Shown here in pieces: positions 7,423 to 15,127 of a DNA stretch of 51,547 bases. The notes beneath the pieces were generated by a model that saw only the letters and a program-made list of their open reading frames with translations, ran no database searches and was not told the DNA's origin. The position numbers were made by a program, and so were the translations under genes. The stretch's first letter is position 1. Each line of letters opens with the position of its first letter. This DNA is from Candidatus Iainarchaeum sp. Lineage in GTDB: Archaea > Iainarchaeota > Iainarchaeia > JAADDC01. The stretch covers positions 1 through 51,547 of the forward strand of contig JASUTF010000002.1 in NCBI GenBank assembly GCA_030445695.1, written 5' to 3'.

Positions 7423-7886
7423 GCGGTATAGACATCGTTGAGGAATTCATTCGTGAAGAAGGTCTTGATGCAGAGGTCATACGGTTCGCAAAGCCGGTAA
7501 GAACGGTGGAGGATGTTGAGAAAATGGGCATTCCTCCCAAGGCGGTCGTAAAGACGCTCATAGTTAAGGTAGATGACAGTTTCGTGGCCGTTCTTATCAG
7601 GGGCGACGCCAAGCTCGATTTAAACAAGTTAAAGCGTGTCTTCGGGGCAAGATCTGCACGCATGGCGTCCCCGCCGGAGGTGCGGGAGGTAACGGGGGTG
7701 AGCATAGGGGCAGTGTCTCCGCTCATGCCATACGCGAAACGGATCAAGGTGATTATCGACAAGGGTGTGTTCGAACTGGAAGACGCGTATGGCGGTGGTG
7801 GAGACGAGAAGGCACTCGTGCTCTTCCACCCGCGAGAAGTTGCAGAAAAACTAAACGCAATGATAGCAGATGTGGCCCGGGCGTGA
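7419..7886 (+). CDS. YbaK/ProX-type aminoacyl-tRNA deacylase
   Basis: This 155-aa single-domain protein belongs to the YbaK/EbsC/ProXp family, which hydrolyses mischarged tRNA such as Cys- or Ala-tRNA(Pro). The family signature is visible as AVVKTLIVKV near residue 45, GVSIGAVSPLMPY near 97 and the glycine-rich AYGGGGDEKALVL near the end, which forms part of the substrate pocket. Its ATG overlaps the end of the second DHH gene by 4 bp, so the two are co-translated. The substrate cannot be read from sequence. Confidence 0.85.
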   Translation: MSGIDIVEEFIREEGLDAEVIRFAKPVRTVEDVEKMGIPPKAVVKTLIVKVDDSFVAVLIRGDAKLDLNKLKRVFGARSARMASPPEVREVTGVSIGAVSPLMPYAKRIKVIIDKGVFELEDAYGGGGDEKALVLFHPREVAEKLNAMIADVARA

Positions 7887-7934
7887 AACCCCGGATCACG
7901 CCTCACCGGAGCCGTCCCACCCGGGCCAAGAGCA

Positions 7935-8543
7935 TCATTCTCTTTCTCTTGTTAGGACAAAGAGGCGAAGGAGCTCTACAACGATGCCCACGAGATCTAT
8001 CAGGAGCTGGACCGCCGCGCGGTACTCGTCGGGATACTGACGCACTTTTGAGGCGTCGTATGCGGCGAAGAGCAGGAAAGCGATGAGCGCGATGACCGTG
8101 GTCACCAGATCCAGTTCATAAGAATACCATTGGAAGAATGAGCCGATCACGAGGGCGAGGGATCCGATGAGTGCAATCACGATGAGCGCGAAAGCGGCAC
8201 GGCCCGCTGACTCCCCGACCTCACGCTCGTTGAATACCAGGGCAGCAACGGCGAATGCAAGGGCACCGCCGGCAACAATGCCGAAAACAATCGGGCCGTA
8301 TGCTGCTGCCAGCACCGGGACGATGGAGAGGACGTAGCCCTCCGTCACGGCGGCGAAGAGCAGATACGTGCCGAGGCCCGGCCGGTACATCACTATGAAG
8401 AGCGGGACGAACGCAAGGATCGCAAGGAGTATTCTGCCAGCCGAACCGACGGATGCAAGGAGTGGAAGGTATGCGAAGCCCGCCACAAGGGCAAGGACGA
8501 AACCGGCAGCCACCAGTGAATATGTCTTCTGAACGTCCGCCAT
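7935..8543 (-). CDS. Bax inhibitor-1/YccA family membrane protein
   Basis: This 202-aa polytopic membrane protein has about seven hydrophobic helices. The C-terminal FLLFAAYDASKVR followed by LIDLVGIVVELLRLF matches the conserved YDTQ and final-helix region of BI-1/TMBIM proteins, which act as pH-sensitive calcium leak channels in studied members. A GTG three codons upstream (8552) is possible, but the ATG at 8543 is preferred because GAGGTGG sits just ahead of it as a ribosome binding site. It follows the small gene at 8554 with only 10 bp between them, so it is likely in the metK operon. Confidence 0.8.
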   Translation of the reverse strand: MADVQKTYSLVAAGFVLALVAGFAYLPLLASVGSAGRILLAILAFVPLFIVMYRPGLGTYLLFAAVTEGYVLSIVPVLAAAYGPIVFGIVAGGALAFAVAALVFNEREVGESAGRAAFALIVIALIGSLALVIGSFFQWYSYELDLVTTVIALIAFLLFAAYDASKVRQYPDEYRAAVQLLIDLVGIVVELLRLFVLTRERE

Positions 8544-8553
8544 ATGCCCCACC

Positions 8554-8805
8554 TCAGAAGCTCCGTGATCGGAGAACCTTGTCCGGCGTGAACGCCGCGG
8601 CGAGCGAGCGGAAGAGCATCTCGTTCTGGGAGTGCACCACTATGCGTTTCGGCTTCACGGACTTCAGAAACACGATGAGCTCATCAATCTGTTCCCCCTC
8701 AAGGGCAACGGCGTGCCCCTCCTCGAAGTTCGCATCCTCTATGCTCCACGGATCCACTACGTTCCAGACGGTGGAAGGAATTGAGGAGGGACGGACCAGG
8801 ATCAT
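8554..8805 (-). CDS. Hypothetical protein downstream of methionine adenosyltransferase
   Basis: I do not recognise this 83-aa protein. It is acidic in the middle (EEGHAVALEGEQIDELIVF) and looks like a small alpha/beta domain without membrane segments. Its ATG overlaps the stop of the methionine adenosyltransferase gene (TGATG), and the next gene starts 10 bp after it. That tight packing is the main reason to call it real. Confidence 0.6.
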   Translation of the reverse strand: MILVRPSSIPSTVWNVVDPWSIEDANFEEGHAVALEGEQIDELIVFLKSVKPKRIVVHSQNEMLFRSLAAAFTPDKVLRSRSF

Positions 8806-10016
8806 CAGAACACCCTGATCTCGCCGTTTATGAGCTTGTCCACCACATCCATGATGTTGTCAAGGTGCTTGTGGACGATTTCTTCCGCCTCTGGCTGAAC
8901 TTCCTTTAGTTTCGTGCCCTTCTCCGGGAGGAGCTTGACGTGAATGATCTCCGGGTCGTCTATGGGCTTCCCTATTCTGCTGAGGAGGTAGACGTATGCC
9001 TCGTGGACGCCGGAGACGTTTTCATAAATGTCCTTGGCGATCTGGTTCGCCACGACGTTGTATATCTTGCCCACGTGGTTCACAGGGTTTTTGCCGGCAG
9101 CCGCCTCGAGGGACATCCCGCGGGCCGGTGTTATGAGCCCGTTCACCCTGTTACCGCGTCCTACCGATCCGTCGTCGCCCGCCTCAGCAGAGAGACCGGT
9201 GACGGTCAGGTAAACAACACCGTTCTCTATGTCGTCGGCCGTGTTTACGTGAATCTCCACTTCCTTATCGGTTATGTTCTCGGCCAATTCTCGCACCGTC
9301 TCAAAGATCGCCGCCTTCGTCTCGAGGTACTCCTGCACGTTGTTCAGCTCGGAGTCCACCATAGCAGCGGCGATGGTGAGTTCGATCTTGTTGTTCTTTC
9401 GGACCGCCATAACCTTGATGTCCTCACCCACGGCGGGGTACTCGCGCTTGAACGCGTCGGAGTTCAGGAACCTCTCCGTCTCGAGGGTGAGCGCCTCCGT
9501 CTCGGTGAGCGGGGCATAACCGACGCCCAAGGACGTGTCGTTGGCCAGAGGTATCCCATTCTTTCGCTGCTCAAAGAGGTGTTTCAGGTCCACAGACCCG
9601 TGTCCTATCTTGGATTCGATAATAACGTGGCTTTCCACGTCTAGGTGCCTGAAATTCTCCCAGAGGAAGTCCTTGGCCGCCTCAATAGCGATGCGATGAA
9701 CAGGAATCCATTCACCATCGACCATGCTCGTCGCACGACCAGAGAGAAGGATGTATATGGGCTTGATGACCTCGCCGCCACCCCACATGGGCCGGGAACG
9801 GCCCCCGACAACCTCCACCTGGTCCGTGTTGTGGTGCAGAACAGTCCCGAAGAGGTGAACATACTCGGCGCAGAGGGCCCTGCTCACTGCCTCCGCGATT
9901 CCGTCCGCGATAGAATCCGGGTGGCCCACACCCTTTCTTTCGACGATCTCGACTGCCTGCTCCTCCACAGGAATTGCCTGAACAGTGTCAATTACCACGT
10001 TCCTTTTCCCGGCCAT
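8805..10016 (-). CDS. mat: S-adenosylmethionine synthetase, archaeal type
   Basis: This enzyme makes S-adenosylmethionine from ATP and methionine. The 403-aa protein belongs to the archaeal class (COG1812), which is very distant from bacterial MetK. It shows [15 protein letters not shown] near the N-terminus, [14 protein letters not shown], and the glycine-rich [18 protein letters not shown] with [16 protein letters not shown]. The ATG at 10016 is about 27 bp below an AT-rich box (10037-10048). It is the first gene of a likely three-gene unit with the 83-aa protein and the BI-1 protein. Methyltransferases elsewhere in the window would use its product. Confidence 0.95.
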   Translation of the reverse strand: MAGKRNVVIDTVQAIPVEEQAVEIVERKGVGHPDSIADGIAEAVSRALCAEYVHLFGTVLHHNTDQVEVVGGRSRPMWGGGEVIKPIYILLSGRATSMVDGEWIPVHRIAIEAAKDFLWENFRHLDVESHVIIESKIGHGSVDLKHLFEQRKNGIPLANDTSLGVGYAPLTETEALTLETERFLNSDAFKREYPAVGEDIKVMAVRKNNKIELTIAAAMVDSELNNVQEYLETKAAIFETVRELAENITDKEVEIHVNTADDIENGVVYLTVTGLSAEAGDDGSVGRGNRVNGLITPARGMSLEAAAGKNPVNHVGKIYNVVANQIAKDIYENVSGVHEAYVYLLSRIGKPIDDPEIIHVKLLPEKGTKLKEVQPEAEEIVHKHLDNIMDVVDKLINGEIRVF

Positions 10017-10042
10017 CGAGAGAAAAAGAGGGAAAATGCTTA

Positions 10043-10321
10043 TTATTGTTTCCGGGTGGTAACGGCAATCGCCACCGCGAGCTCCGGGTAGCGGGCGATG
10101 GCAAGTCCATCCTCGGGGCTTGCAAATATAATGATACGTTCGCCGTCTTTTTCAAGTTCTGCGTAGATTCTCTCCCTCCCGTAGGGAGAATACGACTCTA
10201 CGTAGCGTTTTAATTCGTAACCCGCGTCCACGTGCCTCTGAACCTCGTAACGGGCAAAAAGCAATGCCTCGTCCCAATATCCGTCGTCAAACACAACCCT
10301 TTCAATCACGTCGGCTATCAT
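10043..10321 (-). CDS. Hypothetical protein, 92 aa
   Basis: No family is recognised. The protein is acidic and mixed alpha/beta, with [16 protein letters not shown] near the start and [20 protein letters not shown] near the end, and no membrane segment. The ATG is 24 bp below a clear TATA box (TTTATAAAA, 10340-10348 region), which supports leaderless expression. It ends 26 bp before the methionine adenosyltransferase start, inside that gene's promoter. Confidence 0.6.
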   Translation of the reverse strand: MIADVIERVVFDDGYWDEALLFARYEVQRHVDAGYELKRYVESYSPYGRERIYAELEKDGERIIIFASPEDGLAIARYPELAVAIAVTTRKQ

Positions 10322-10373
10322 GTTTGGAGAACGGAACCGTTTTATAAAGGGTTTTTGGAACAGTTGCTTTCCC

Positions 10374-10532
10374 CTAACCTTCCGCAGTGTTTAGGTTCAG
10401 ATCGACCGGTAGGGACGTTATGCCTATGGCCATGCCCGTCGTCGTCCACTGGTACCATGCGAGTGCCAGAAAGAGCACTGCAAGCAGCACGAACGCGAAC
10501 GCCAGCCATATGAACAGGGAATCTATTCCCAT
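10374..10532 (-). CDS. Small single-pass membrane protein, 52 aa
   Basis: This short gene encodes 52 aa with one strongly hydrophobic helix at about residues 6-26 (rich in F, V, L and A) followed by a hydrophilic tail ending LNLNTAEG. The ATG at 10532 is 26 bp below a box shared with the divergent gene at 10585. A longer frame over the same bases (10342-10584) encodes an unlikely Cys/His/Arg-rich sequence and is rejected. I cannot name the family. Confidence 0.6.
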   Translation of the reverse strand: MGIDSLFIWLAFAFVLLAVLFLALAWYQWTTTGMAIGITSLPVDLNLNTAEG

Positions 10533-10554
10533 GCAAGAAGATATTTGGTAGAAG

Positions 10555-10566
10555 AAATATAAATAT
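10555..10566. promoter_or_regulatory. Shared bidirectional TATA box
   Basis: AAATATAAATAT lies 26 bp from the minus-strand ATG at 10532 and 25 bp from the plus-strand ATG at 10585. The box reads as TATA on both strands, so it can serve both leaderless genes. Confidence 0.55.
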
Positions 10567-10584
10567 CCAACACGTGTTTAACAT

Positions 10585-10926
10585 ATGTCCCTGCGGTTCT
10601 TTGGGGAGAAGAAAAGAAAGGAGCCGCCCCGGGAAAGGCCGGTCTTCGATGGAGCGAGCGAAAAGACGAAAATGAAAGATTTACTTGCCAGCGTACACAA
10701 AGCGGAAGAGCAGCAGAGAAAACTTACCGAAAAAGAGCGGGAGAAGATACACAACCTCCTCGACGCCTTCGCAGGAGTATTAGGTGCCGAAGACCACAGA
10801 GTCCGCCACGACTCGCATTACTACGTTCTGAAAATGGAGGACGGATATCACCTTCTCCGGGTGGGCTACAGGGGAATCGAAAACCAGCTGAGCTTCCGTG
10901 TACTGAAACTGGGGACAAGCGCGTAG
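10585..10926 (+). CDS. Hypothetical protein, 5' part of a probably frameshifted gene
   Basis: The first 113 codons encode a basic N-terminus (KKRKEPPRERP), a helical segment (EEQQRKLTEKEREKIHNLL) and a beta-rich part ending NQLSFRVLKLG before a quick stop. In the -1 frame the sequence continues without a gap as GDKRVDLEKAIEHMDRIAD and runs to 11243. The switch would occur at GGGG (10911-10914). One missing G there, or slippage, would join both parts into a protein of about 218 aa. No family is recognised. The ATG is 25 bp below the shared TATA box. Confidence 0.6.
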   Translation: MSLRFFGEKKRKEPPRERPVFDGASEKTKMKDLLASVHKAEEQQRKLTEKEREKIHNLLDAFAGVLGAEDHRVRHDSHYYVLKMEDGYHLLRVGYRGIENQLSFRVLKLGTSA

Positions 10927-10949
10927 ACCTCGAGAAAGCGATCGAACAC

Positions 10950-11243
10950 ATGGACAGGATTGCAGACAGATTCCACGGTATTGAGTTCGACGCAAAATAC
11001 ATGGGCGGTGCTCTGGCTAAAAAGATATTGGAAGATCTTCTGGAAACACTAAAAGATGCTTACGGCGAGGAGAGAGTGAAGCAGATCATAAAGCCCGCTG
11101 AGAGGGAGGATGCAAGGAAGATCTACGATGTGTTGCGAAAGATCTACCACGAATCAATGCTGCCTCAACCAGAGTCGGAAGAAGATCTGGAGAACCTGAA
11201 AAAGGAAATACTCAGAAGGATTCGCGAAATGCAAAATGAGTGA
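10950..11243 (+). CDS. Hypothetical protein, 3' part of the same probably frameshifted gene
   Basis: This 97-codon stretch from an internal ATG continues the preceding frame. Coding potential extends upstream of the ATG in the same frame (DKRVDLEKAIEH), which suggests that the ATG is not the true start. The rest is strongly helical and charged (LEDLLETLKDAYGEERVKQI). It ends four bases before the 3' end of the convergent tRNA-Thr gene. Function is unknown. Confidence 0.5.
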   Translation: MDRIADRFHGIEFDAKYMGGALAKKILEDLLETLKDAYGEERVKQIIKPAEREDARKIYDVLRKIYHESMLPQPESEEDLENLKKEILRRIREMQNE

Positions 11244-11246
11244 GAG

Positions 11247-11320
11247 AGCCCCGGGCGGGATTTGAACCCGCGACCTCTCGCTTACCAAGCGAGCGCTCTA
11301 CCAGGCTGAGCTACCGGGGC
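11247..11320 (-). tRNA. tRNA-Thr (GGT)
   Basis: The gene folds as a standard cloverleaf. The acceptor stem is GCCCCGG/CCGGGGC with discriminator U, and the D arm is GCTC...GAGC. The anticodon stem encloses loop TTGGTAA, so the anticodon is GGU for Thr, and the T arm is GCGGGTTCAAATCCCGC. CCA is not encoded and no intron is seen. The all-GC acceptor stem fits a thermophile. Confidence 0.95.
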
Positions 11321-11321
11321 G

Positions 11322-11425
11322 ACCATGCGAACCAACGATATTCTACTGTGCTGTGTGGTCGGTTGCTCCGCAACCGGCCTCGCGGACCCGCGGGCCGCGT
11401 CGGCCCCTGAGCTACCGGGGCACGC
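11322..11425 (-). other. GC-rich spacer with a duplicated tRNA-Thr 5' end and hairpins
   Basis: The first 15 bases of tRNA-Thr (GCCCCGGTAGCTCAG, 11306-11320) recur exactly at 11407-11421 in the same orientation, about 100 bp upstream. Between them lie a perfect 7-bp hairpin (CGGTTGC, GGA loop, GCAACCG) and a second GC-rich inverted repeat (CGCGGCC/GGGTCCGCG). No second cloverleaf can be built. A TATA-like GTTAAAAAC (about 11447-11455) lies some 30 bp above the copy. The stretch could be a leader cotranscribed with the tRNA, a small structured RNA, or a scar of tRNA-targeted recombination. Confidence 0.5.
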
Positions 11426-11450
11426 TTTCAATGAAAGGGAAGGAATGTTT

Positions 11451-12374
11451 TTAACCCTGTGGCCTCTTCCCGCCGATCCCCGTGACGAGCTTGAAGACGG
11501 CGGCAACCACGAATGCAACCCACTCTGCAAAGAGCGTTATGATCGAGTAGAGCATCGCGCCGACAAACGCGTAAATGTAGTGCACGTTCTCGAAAACAGA
11601 GCGGAAAACAGGCATCTCGCGAATCTGCCGCTCTATGGCCGACCTCATAACATTCTCGTCCGGGGACTTAATGCTCAATGCGAGCGCCTCCCGGATGCCC
11701 TTCTTTATGCCCTCATACTGCTCAAGATACTGGTTGATGAGCTCCTGTTGCTGCTCCGGCGAGAGGGAATCCCAGTTGGGCACCGAACTCTTGACGCTTT
11801 CTATGATCTTTTCACGCTCCTCGGGAGTTATGCCCTCGGGAATGATCTGGTTCACGTCCAGAATGTTTTTCTGCGAACCCGCACCGGTGAGTGCCAGTTC
11901 AACTATGCGGTCCACGAGGAGGGGCTGGAGGGTGCCAGCCATTGTGGAACCGTGATATATGAGAACAACGAGCACTAGGGCAAAACCCAAACTCTTGGGC
12001 GACGAAACGGTGTGCCAGACCCCCATCTTGCACGGATCATCGCTGGAGACGGGCAGGATACCCCCTGCAACGGTCGCCACGATAAAGGCAGAGACAATTG
12101 GATCCAGACCCAGCAGCACCGCGCCCAGGACCGCAACGGTCAGTTCAACAGCCCAGTAGATGACCCTCTGGCGTCTGCTGTCGGAGGACCAGCGGAGAAG
12201 GAAGACGGACAGCAGAACAGCAGTTAGGGGAATAACAAGACCGGCTGCGGACCGGAGGAGCATCATATCGGGAATTACAATGGATTCAGGTGAAAACGAC
12301 ACGCCAGTGACAAGTATCTCCGCAAGGACCGTGAGAACCACCGCAGCAACCGCCAGTACGTATCGATCGCCCAT
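11451..12374 (-). CDS. Polytopic membrane protein of unknown function
   Basis: This 307-aa protein has about four or five hydrophobic helices in the first 150 residues. A soluble, charged segment of about 100 residues follows (containing PEGITPEEREKIIESVKSS and SPEQQQELINQYLEQYEG), and two closing hydrophobic helices end the protein. I do not recognise the family. It follows map by 6 bp with GGTGAGGGAG just ahead of its ATG, so it is probably the third gene of the degV-map unit. The soluble loop between membrane halves is the main feature. Confidence 0.7.
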   Translation of the reverse strand: MGDRYVLAVAAVVLTVLAEILVTGVSFSPESIVIPDMMLLRSAAGLVIPLTAVLLSVFLLRWSSDSRRQRVIYWAVELTVAVLGAVLLGLDPIVSAFIVATVAGGILPVSSDDPCKMGVWHTVSSPKSLGFALVLVVLIYHGSTMAGTLQPLLVDRIVELALTGAGSQKNILDVNQIIPEGITPEEREKIIESVKSSVPNWDSLSPEQQQELINQYLEQYEGIKKGIREALALSIKSPDENVMRSAIERQIREMPVFRSVFENVHYIYAFVGAMLYSIITLFAEWVAFVVAAVFKLVTGIGGKRPQG

Positions 12375-12380
12375 TCTCCC

Positions 12381-13277
12381 TCACCAACTTACAAGGTCGA
12401 AGACATCTATAAGGATTTCCGCCCCGTCGGGCTCCACAACCACCGTTGTCTCGAACTGGCCCACTGCCGCGCCCTTCTGCTCCATCAGAATCGGATACTG
12501 GTGCAGGGACCCCAGCTTCGCCAGTTCGAACAGTGCCATCCGCCCCTGCAGTCCAAACTCCCGCTCGATCCACTTCTGGGCAAAGGGAAGCGGGCCATAT
12601 TCTTTCTCTATGTGGGAAAGAACCTTCTTGGCCAGGGGAGTCCTCGCCCTCGCACGCTGGAGGGAGAATATCGTGACGCTGGGACCGTTGTTCACGTAAC
12701 CCCTGCCGTCCGTCATAAACGGCTCAATGGCTATCTGCATGCCCTCTTCTATGACTGCTCGGCCCTCAGGAACGTTAGGAATGAAAAGACCTGCGTGCAA
12801 GTTGTATCTTTTAATTTCATGGCCCCCCAGGTTCGATATGGGCCTGACACCGTACTTCTTCGCCACGTCTGATATTACCTTCCCGATCTCAGATACCTGC
12901 ATGCCGGGCCGTATTGCGTGTACTGCCTCGCTCAGCGCCTCGTACGCTGCCCTTGCAACCGAGACGTAGAAATCGTCGAGCACGTAGGTGAAAGCGGCGT
13001 CGGATATCCAGCCGTCTACGTGGGCGCCCGCGTCAATCTTCACCAGCTTTCCGCTCGAGAAGTCCGCCGTCTCCGTGTCCGTGGGTGAGAAATGGGCGGC
13101 CACGTGGTCCACTCCAACGTTACACGGGAATGCGTTCCTTGCCTCCTCCAGAATGGCCTGCTCCACGGAGTCCGCCACTGCCAGACCCGAACGCTCTCCA
13201 GAATCAATCTTCCTGAAAGCATTCCGCAGGGCCCTCTCCAGAACTTTACCAGATCTGCGGAGCGCATCCGGATCCAT
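12381..13277 (-). CDS. map: Methionine aminopeptidase, type II (archaeal)
   Basis: This enzyme removes the initiator methionine from nascent proteins. The 298-aa pita-bread protein shows the two metal-binding Asp in KIDAGAHVDGWISDAAFT, the ligand His in NLGGHEIKRY, the first ligand Glu in IAIEPFM and the second in GQFETTVVV. The insertion between the last metal ligands and the length match the type II archaeal enzyme. It starts 6 bp after the degV copy 2 stop and ends 6 bp before a membrane-protein gene, so all three look like one operon. Confidence 0.95.
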   Translation of the reverse strand: MDPDALRRSGKVLERALRNAFRKIDSGERSGLAVADSVEQAILEEARNAFPCNVGVDHVAAHFSPTDTETADFSSGKLVKIDAGAHVDGWISDAAFTYVLDDFYVSVARAAYEALSEAVHAIRPGMQVSEIGKVISDVAKKYGVRPISNLGGHEIKRYNLHAGLFIPNVPEGRAVIEEGMQIAIEPFMTDGRGYVNNGPSVTIFSLQRARARTPLAKKVLSHIEKEYGPLPFAQKWIEREFGLQGRMALFELAKLGSLHQYPILMEQKGAAVGQFETTVVVEPDGAEILIDVFDLVSW

Positions 13278-13283
13278 TCCGCA

Positions 13284-14090
13284 TCACTCGACAAAAAGCA
13301 TACTGACCGCTCCCGGGCCGGCGTGCACCACGATAACGGGGCTAAGGAGCACCTTCTCCTCTACTTTGATACCCCTATAGTTCAAGTGTTCCTCCAGTGC
13401 CTTTCCGTCGTCCCCTCCAGGCGCGTAGGCCATTAAAACGGACTCTGAGCCCGCGAGAGCAGCCATCTCCGCCCATAGTTTGTTCTTGCGAACCGTGTTC
13501 TCAAGATCCACCCTGCCCTCACGGATCGTCAGTATCGGGCGGATACCCACTATCTTGGCCAGTGTCGCCTTGAACGGGTCGAGACGTCCCCCTGCAACAA
13601 GGTAGTCAAGCGTGGGGACTGCAAAGTATATTCTGATCCTGCTCCTCAGCGCCTCAAGGGCGGGTATCACTTCCTCAATGGTTTTCCCTTCGTCCCGCAG
13701 GCGCAGGGCCTCACGGACGAGAATGCCGATGCCCGCGGACACGGACAGCGAGTCGAAAACGTGGAGATTTACTCCCTTCTTTTTCATGAGGTTTGAAGCG
13801 ATAAGGGCTGCGTTGTACAGGCCGGAGAGCCGGGATGATAACGTTATGTAAAGCACGTCTCCTTCCATCCCCTCCACGGCGGACATGATCTGCTTTGGCG
13901 ACGGCTGACTCGTCTTAACCTTGCCCGGCTTCATCTCGCGGATATAACTGAGCACGTCTTCCTTTGATATGGTTCCCGGATACGTGTACTCCTCTTCGCC
14001 TATGAAAACATTGATGGGAACCTTGAGCACGTCCTCCGGCGTTCCGCTGAGCAGGTCGGCACCGCCGTCTACCACGATTTCAAACGCCAC
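13284..14090 (-). CDS. DegV family protein, FakB-like fatty-acid-binding protein (copy 2)
   Basis: This 268-aa DegV protein keeps every motif expected of FakB: KTSQPSP, ITLSSRLSGLYNAA, VFDSLSVSAGIG, DYLVAGGRL and the C-terminal VVHAGPGAV with the His-x-GPG signature that copy 1 lacks. The N-terminal motif is VVDGGADLL instead of TDSSADL. An ATG at 14111 exists, but it overlaps the TATA box (14110-14118). The GTG at 14090 is 24 bp below that box and gives the normal DegV N-terminus, so it is chosen. It may carry fatty acids for the FakA encoded at 1610. The downstream map gene is in the same unit. Confidence 0.87.
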   Translation of the reverse strand: MAFEIVVDGGADLLSGTPEDVLKVPINVFIGEEEYTYPGTISKEDVLSYIREMKPGKVKTSQPSPKQIMSAVEGMEGDVLYITLSSRLSGLYNAALIASNLMKKKGVNLHVFDSLSVSAGIGILVREALRLRDEGKTIEEVIPALEALRSRIRIYFAVPTLDYLVAGGRLDPFKATLAKIVGIRPILTIREGRVDLENTVRKNKLWAEMAALAGSESVLMAYAPGGDDGKALEEHLNYRGIKVEEKVLLSPVIVVHAGPGAVSMLFVE

Positions 14091-14109
14091 GTTCCAATAT
14101 GGCACGATC

Positions 14110-14118
14110 ATTTAAAAC
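14110..14118. promoter_or_regulatory. Shared bidirectional TATA box
   Basis: ATTTAAAAC lies 24 bp from the minus-strand GTG at 14090 and 26 bp from the plus-strand ATG at 14140. One box can therefore direct two leaderless divergent transcripts, and its position decides the degV start. Confidence 0.55.
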
Positions 14119-14139
14119 CCTGTATCCCCGTTCTACTAG

Positions 14140-14598
14140 ATGGACTATAACGCGGCCATTCTGGTACTCCTCTCGCTTGCCCCGACAATCGAGACAAGGT
14201 ACACGATTCCCCTTGCCATCGCAGCTGGCTACAACCCCCTAATCGTTTTTGCAACTGCATCTGTTCTCACGTTTGTCCTGACAGCGGCACTGGCATACGG
14301 GTTGTGGATTCTGGAACTGCTGATACGTAAAATACCCATCATCCGGGATCTCTGGGAGAGATATGTTAACAGTGCCCGGAGAAGAGTGCGTCCCTACGTT
14401 GAGAAGTACGGTGCTCCTGGCGTAATACTTTTCGTGGCGGTACCGCTGCCCGGAACCGGTGTATGGACTGGCAGCATTGCAGGATACCTCCTGGGGATCG
14501 AACCAAAGAAACTGATGATATACACAACGATAGGGGGTATAATAGCCAACATTATCACATTTTTTGTGAGCGTGGGCGTCATCACAATGATTTTGTAA
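14140..14598 (+). CDS. Small multidrug export-like membrane protein (COG2426)
   Basis: This 152-aa membrane protein has about four helices. SLAPTIETRYTIPLAIAAG near the start and EKYGAPGVILFVAVPLPGTG in the middle are typical of the COG2426 family, annotated as putative small multidrug export proteins and related to DedA-type folds. The substrate is not known. The ATG is 26 bp below the box shared with degV. About 100 bp of A/T-rich sequence without a gene follows and contains a T-run that may end transcription. Confidence 0.78.
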   Translation: MDYNAAILVLLSLAPTIETRYTIPLAIAAGYNPLIVFATASVLTFVLTAALAYGLWILELLIRKIPIIRDLWERYVNSARRRVRPYVEKYGAPGVILFVAVPLPGTGVWTGSIAGYLLGIEPKKLMIYTTIGGIIANIITFFVSVGVITMIL

Positions 14599-14701
14599 GA
14601 AATTAAAGAAAAAAGTCAAGAATTTGAAGTAACTCCAAGTTTTTTACAAACTATGCATTTTATATTCTATTACTGGGTGTATTTACTATACGGTGGTTAC
14701 A

Positions 14702-15097
14702 ATGGTTACCGTTATGCTCCCGGGTCTCCGGGGAGTAAAGGCAGAGAGGGAGTTGCTGAAACTTGCCGCAAAACTCAAGCACAAGTATGATATTCACTAC
14801 GACAGAAACGCCAACGATGAGTTTGAAGCACTCTACGGCATTCTCAAGGGTCTTGATGAGATCATAGAAGATCTGAAGAAAAGAGAGTACGAGGTGGACA
14901 AGACAAAGGCGTTCATAGATGCCATCATCTCGGAAAAAGGCGAGATAACTGCGGAGGGCGTCTACGTCTGGCCCAGGCATCTGAAGGAAGAGGCAGAAGA
15001 ACTTGGAGTTGACTGGGAAGAGTTTAAGGAAGAACTGAAGAAGGCAGGAGTTATTGAGTTTGACCCGAAGAACAAAAAGTACAAGGTGAAGCTCTGA
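14702..15097 (+). CDS. Hypothetical charged helical protein, 131 aa
   Basis: I do not recognise the family. Residues 15-75 are highly charged helices (LKHKYDIHYDRNANDEFEAL, IIEDLKKREYEVDKT). The C-terminal part (FIDAIISEKGEITAEGVYVW through WEEFKEELKKAGVIEFDP) has the spacing of a winged-helix DNA-binding domain, which is a weak inference. An in-frame GTG at 14693 is possible, but the ATG at 14702 follows GGTGG at a normal ribosome-binding distance. A TATA-like TTTATATTC lies at 14658-14666. Confidence 0.65.
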   Translation: MVTVMLPGLRGVKAERELLKLAAKLKHKYDIHYDRNANDEFEALYGILKGLDEIIEDLKKREYEVDKTKAFIDAIISEKGEITAEGVYVWPRHLKEEAEELGVDWEEFKEELKKAGVIEFDPKNKKYKVKL

Positions 15098-15127
15098 TTT
15101 TTATCTTCTTTTACCCTTCCTAATAAC

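Noticed and set aside
10342-10584. 80-codon minus-strand frame over the small membrane-protein gene
   Set aside because: The sequence is rich in Cys, His and Arg without structure, while another frame on the same strand gives a clean 52-aa membrane protein with correct promoter spacing.
11322-11425. Second complete tRNA gene upstream of tRNA-Thr
   Set aside because: Only the first 15 bases match a tRNA. No D-stem closure, anticodon arm or T arm follows.
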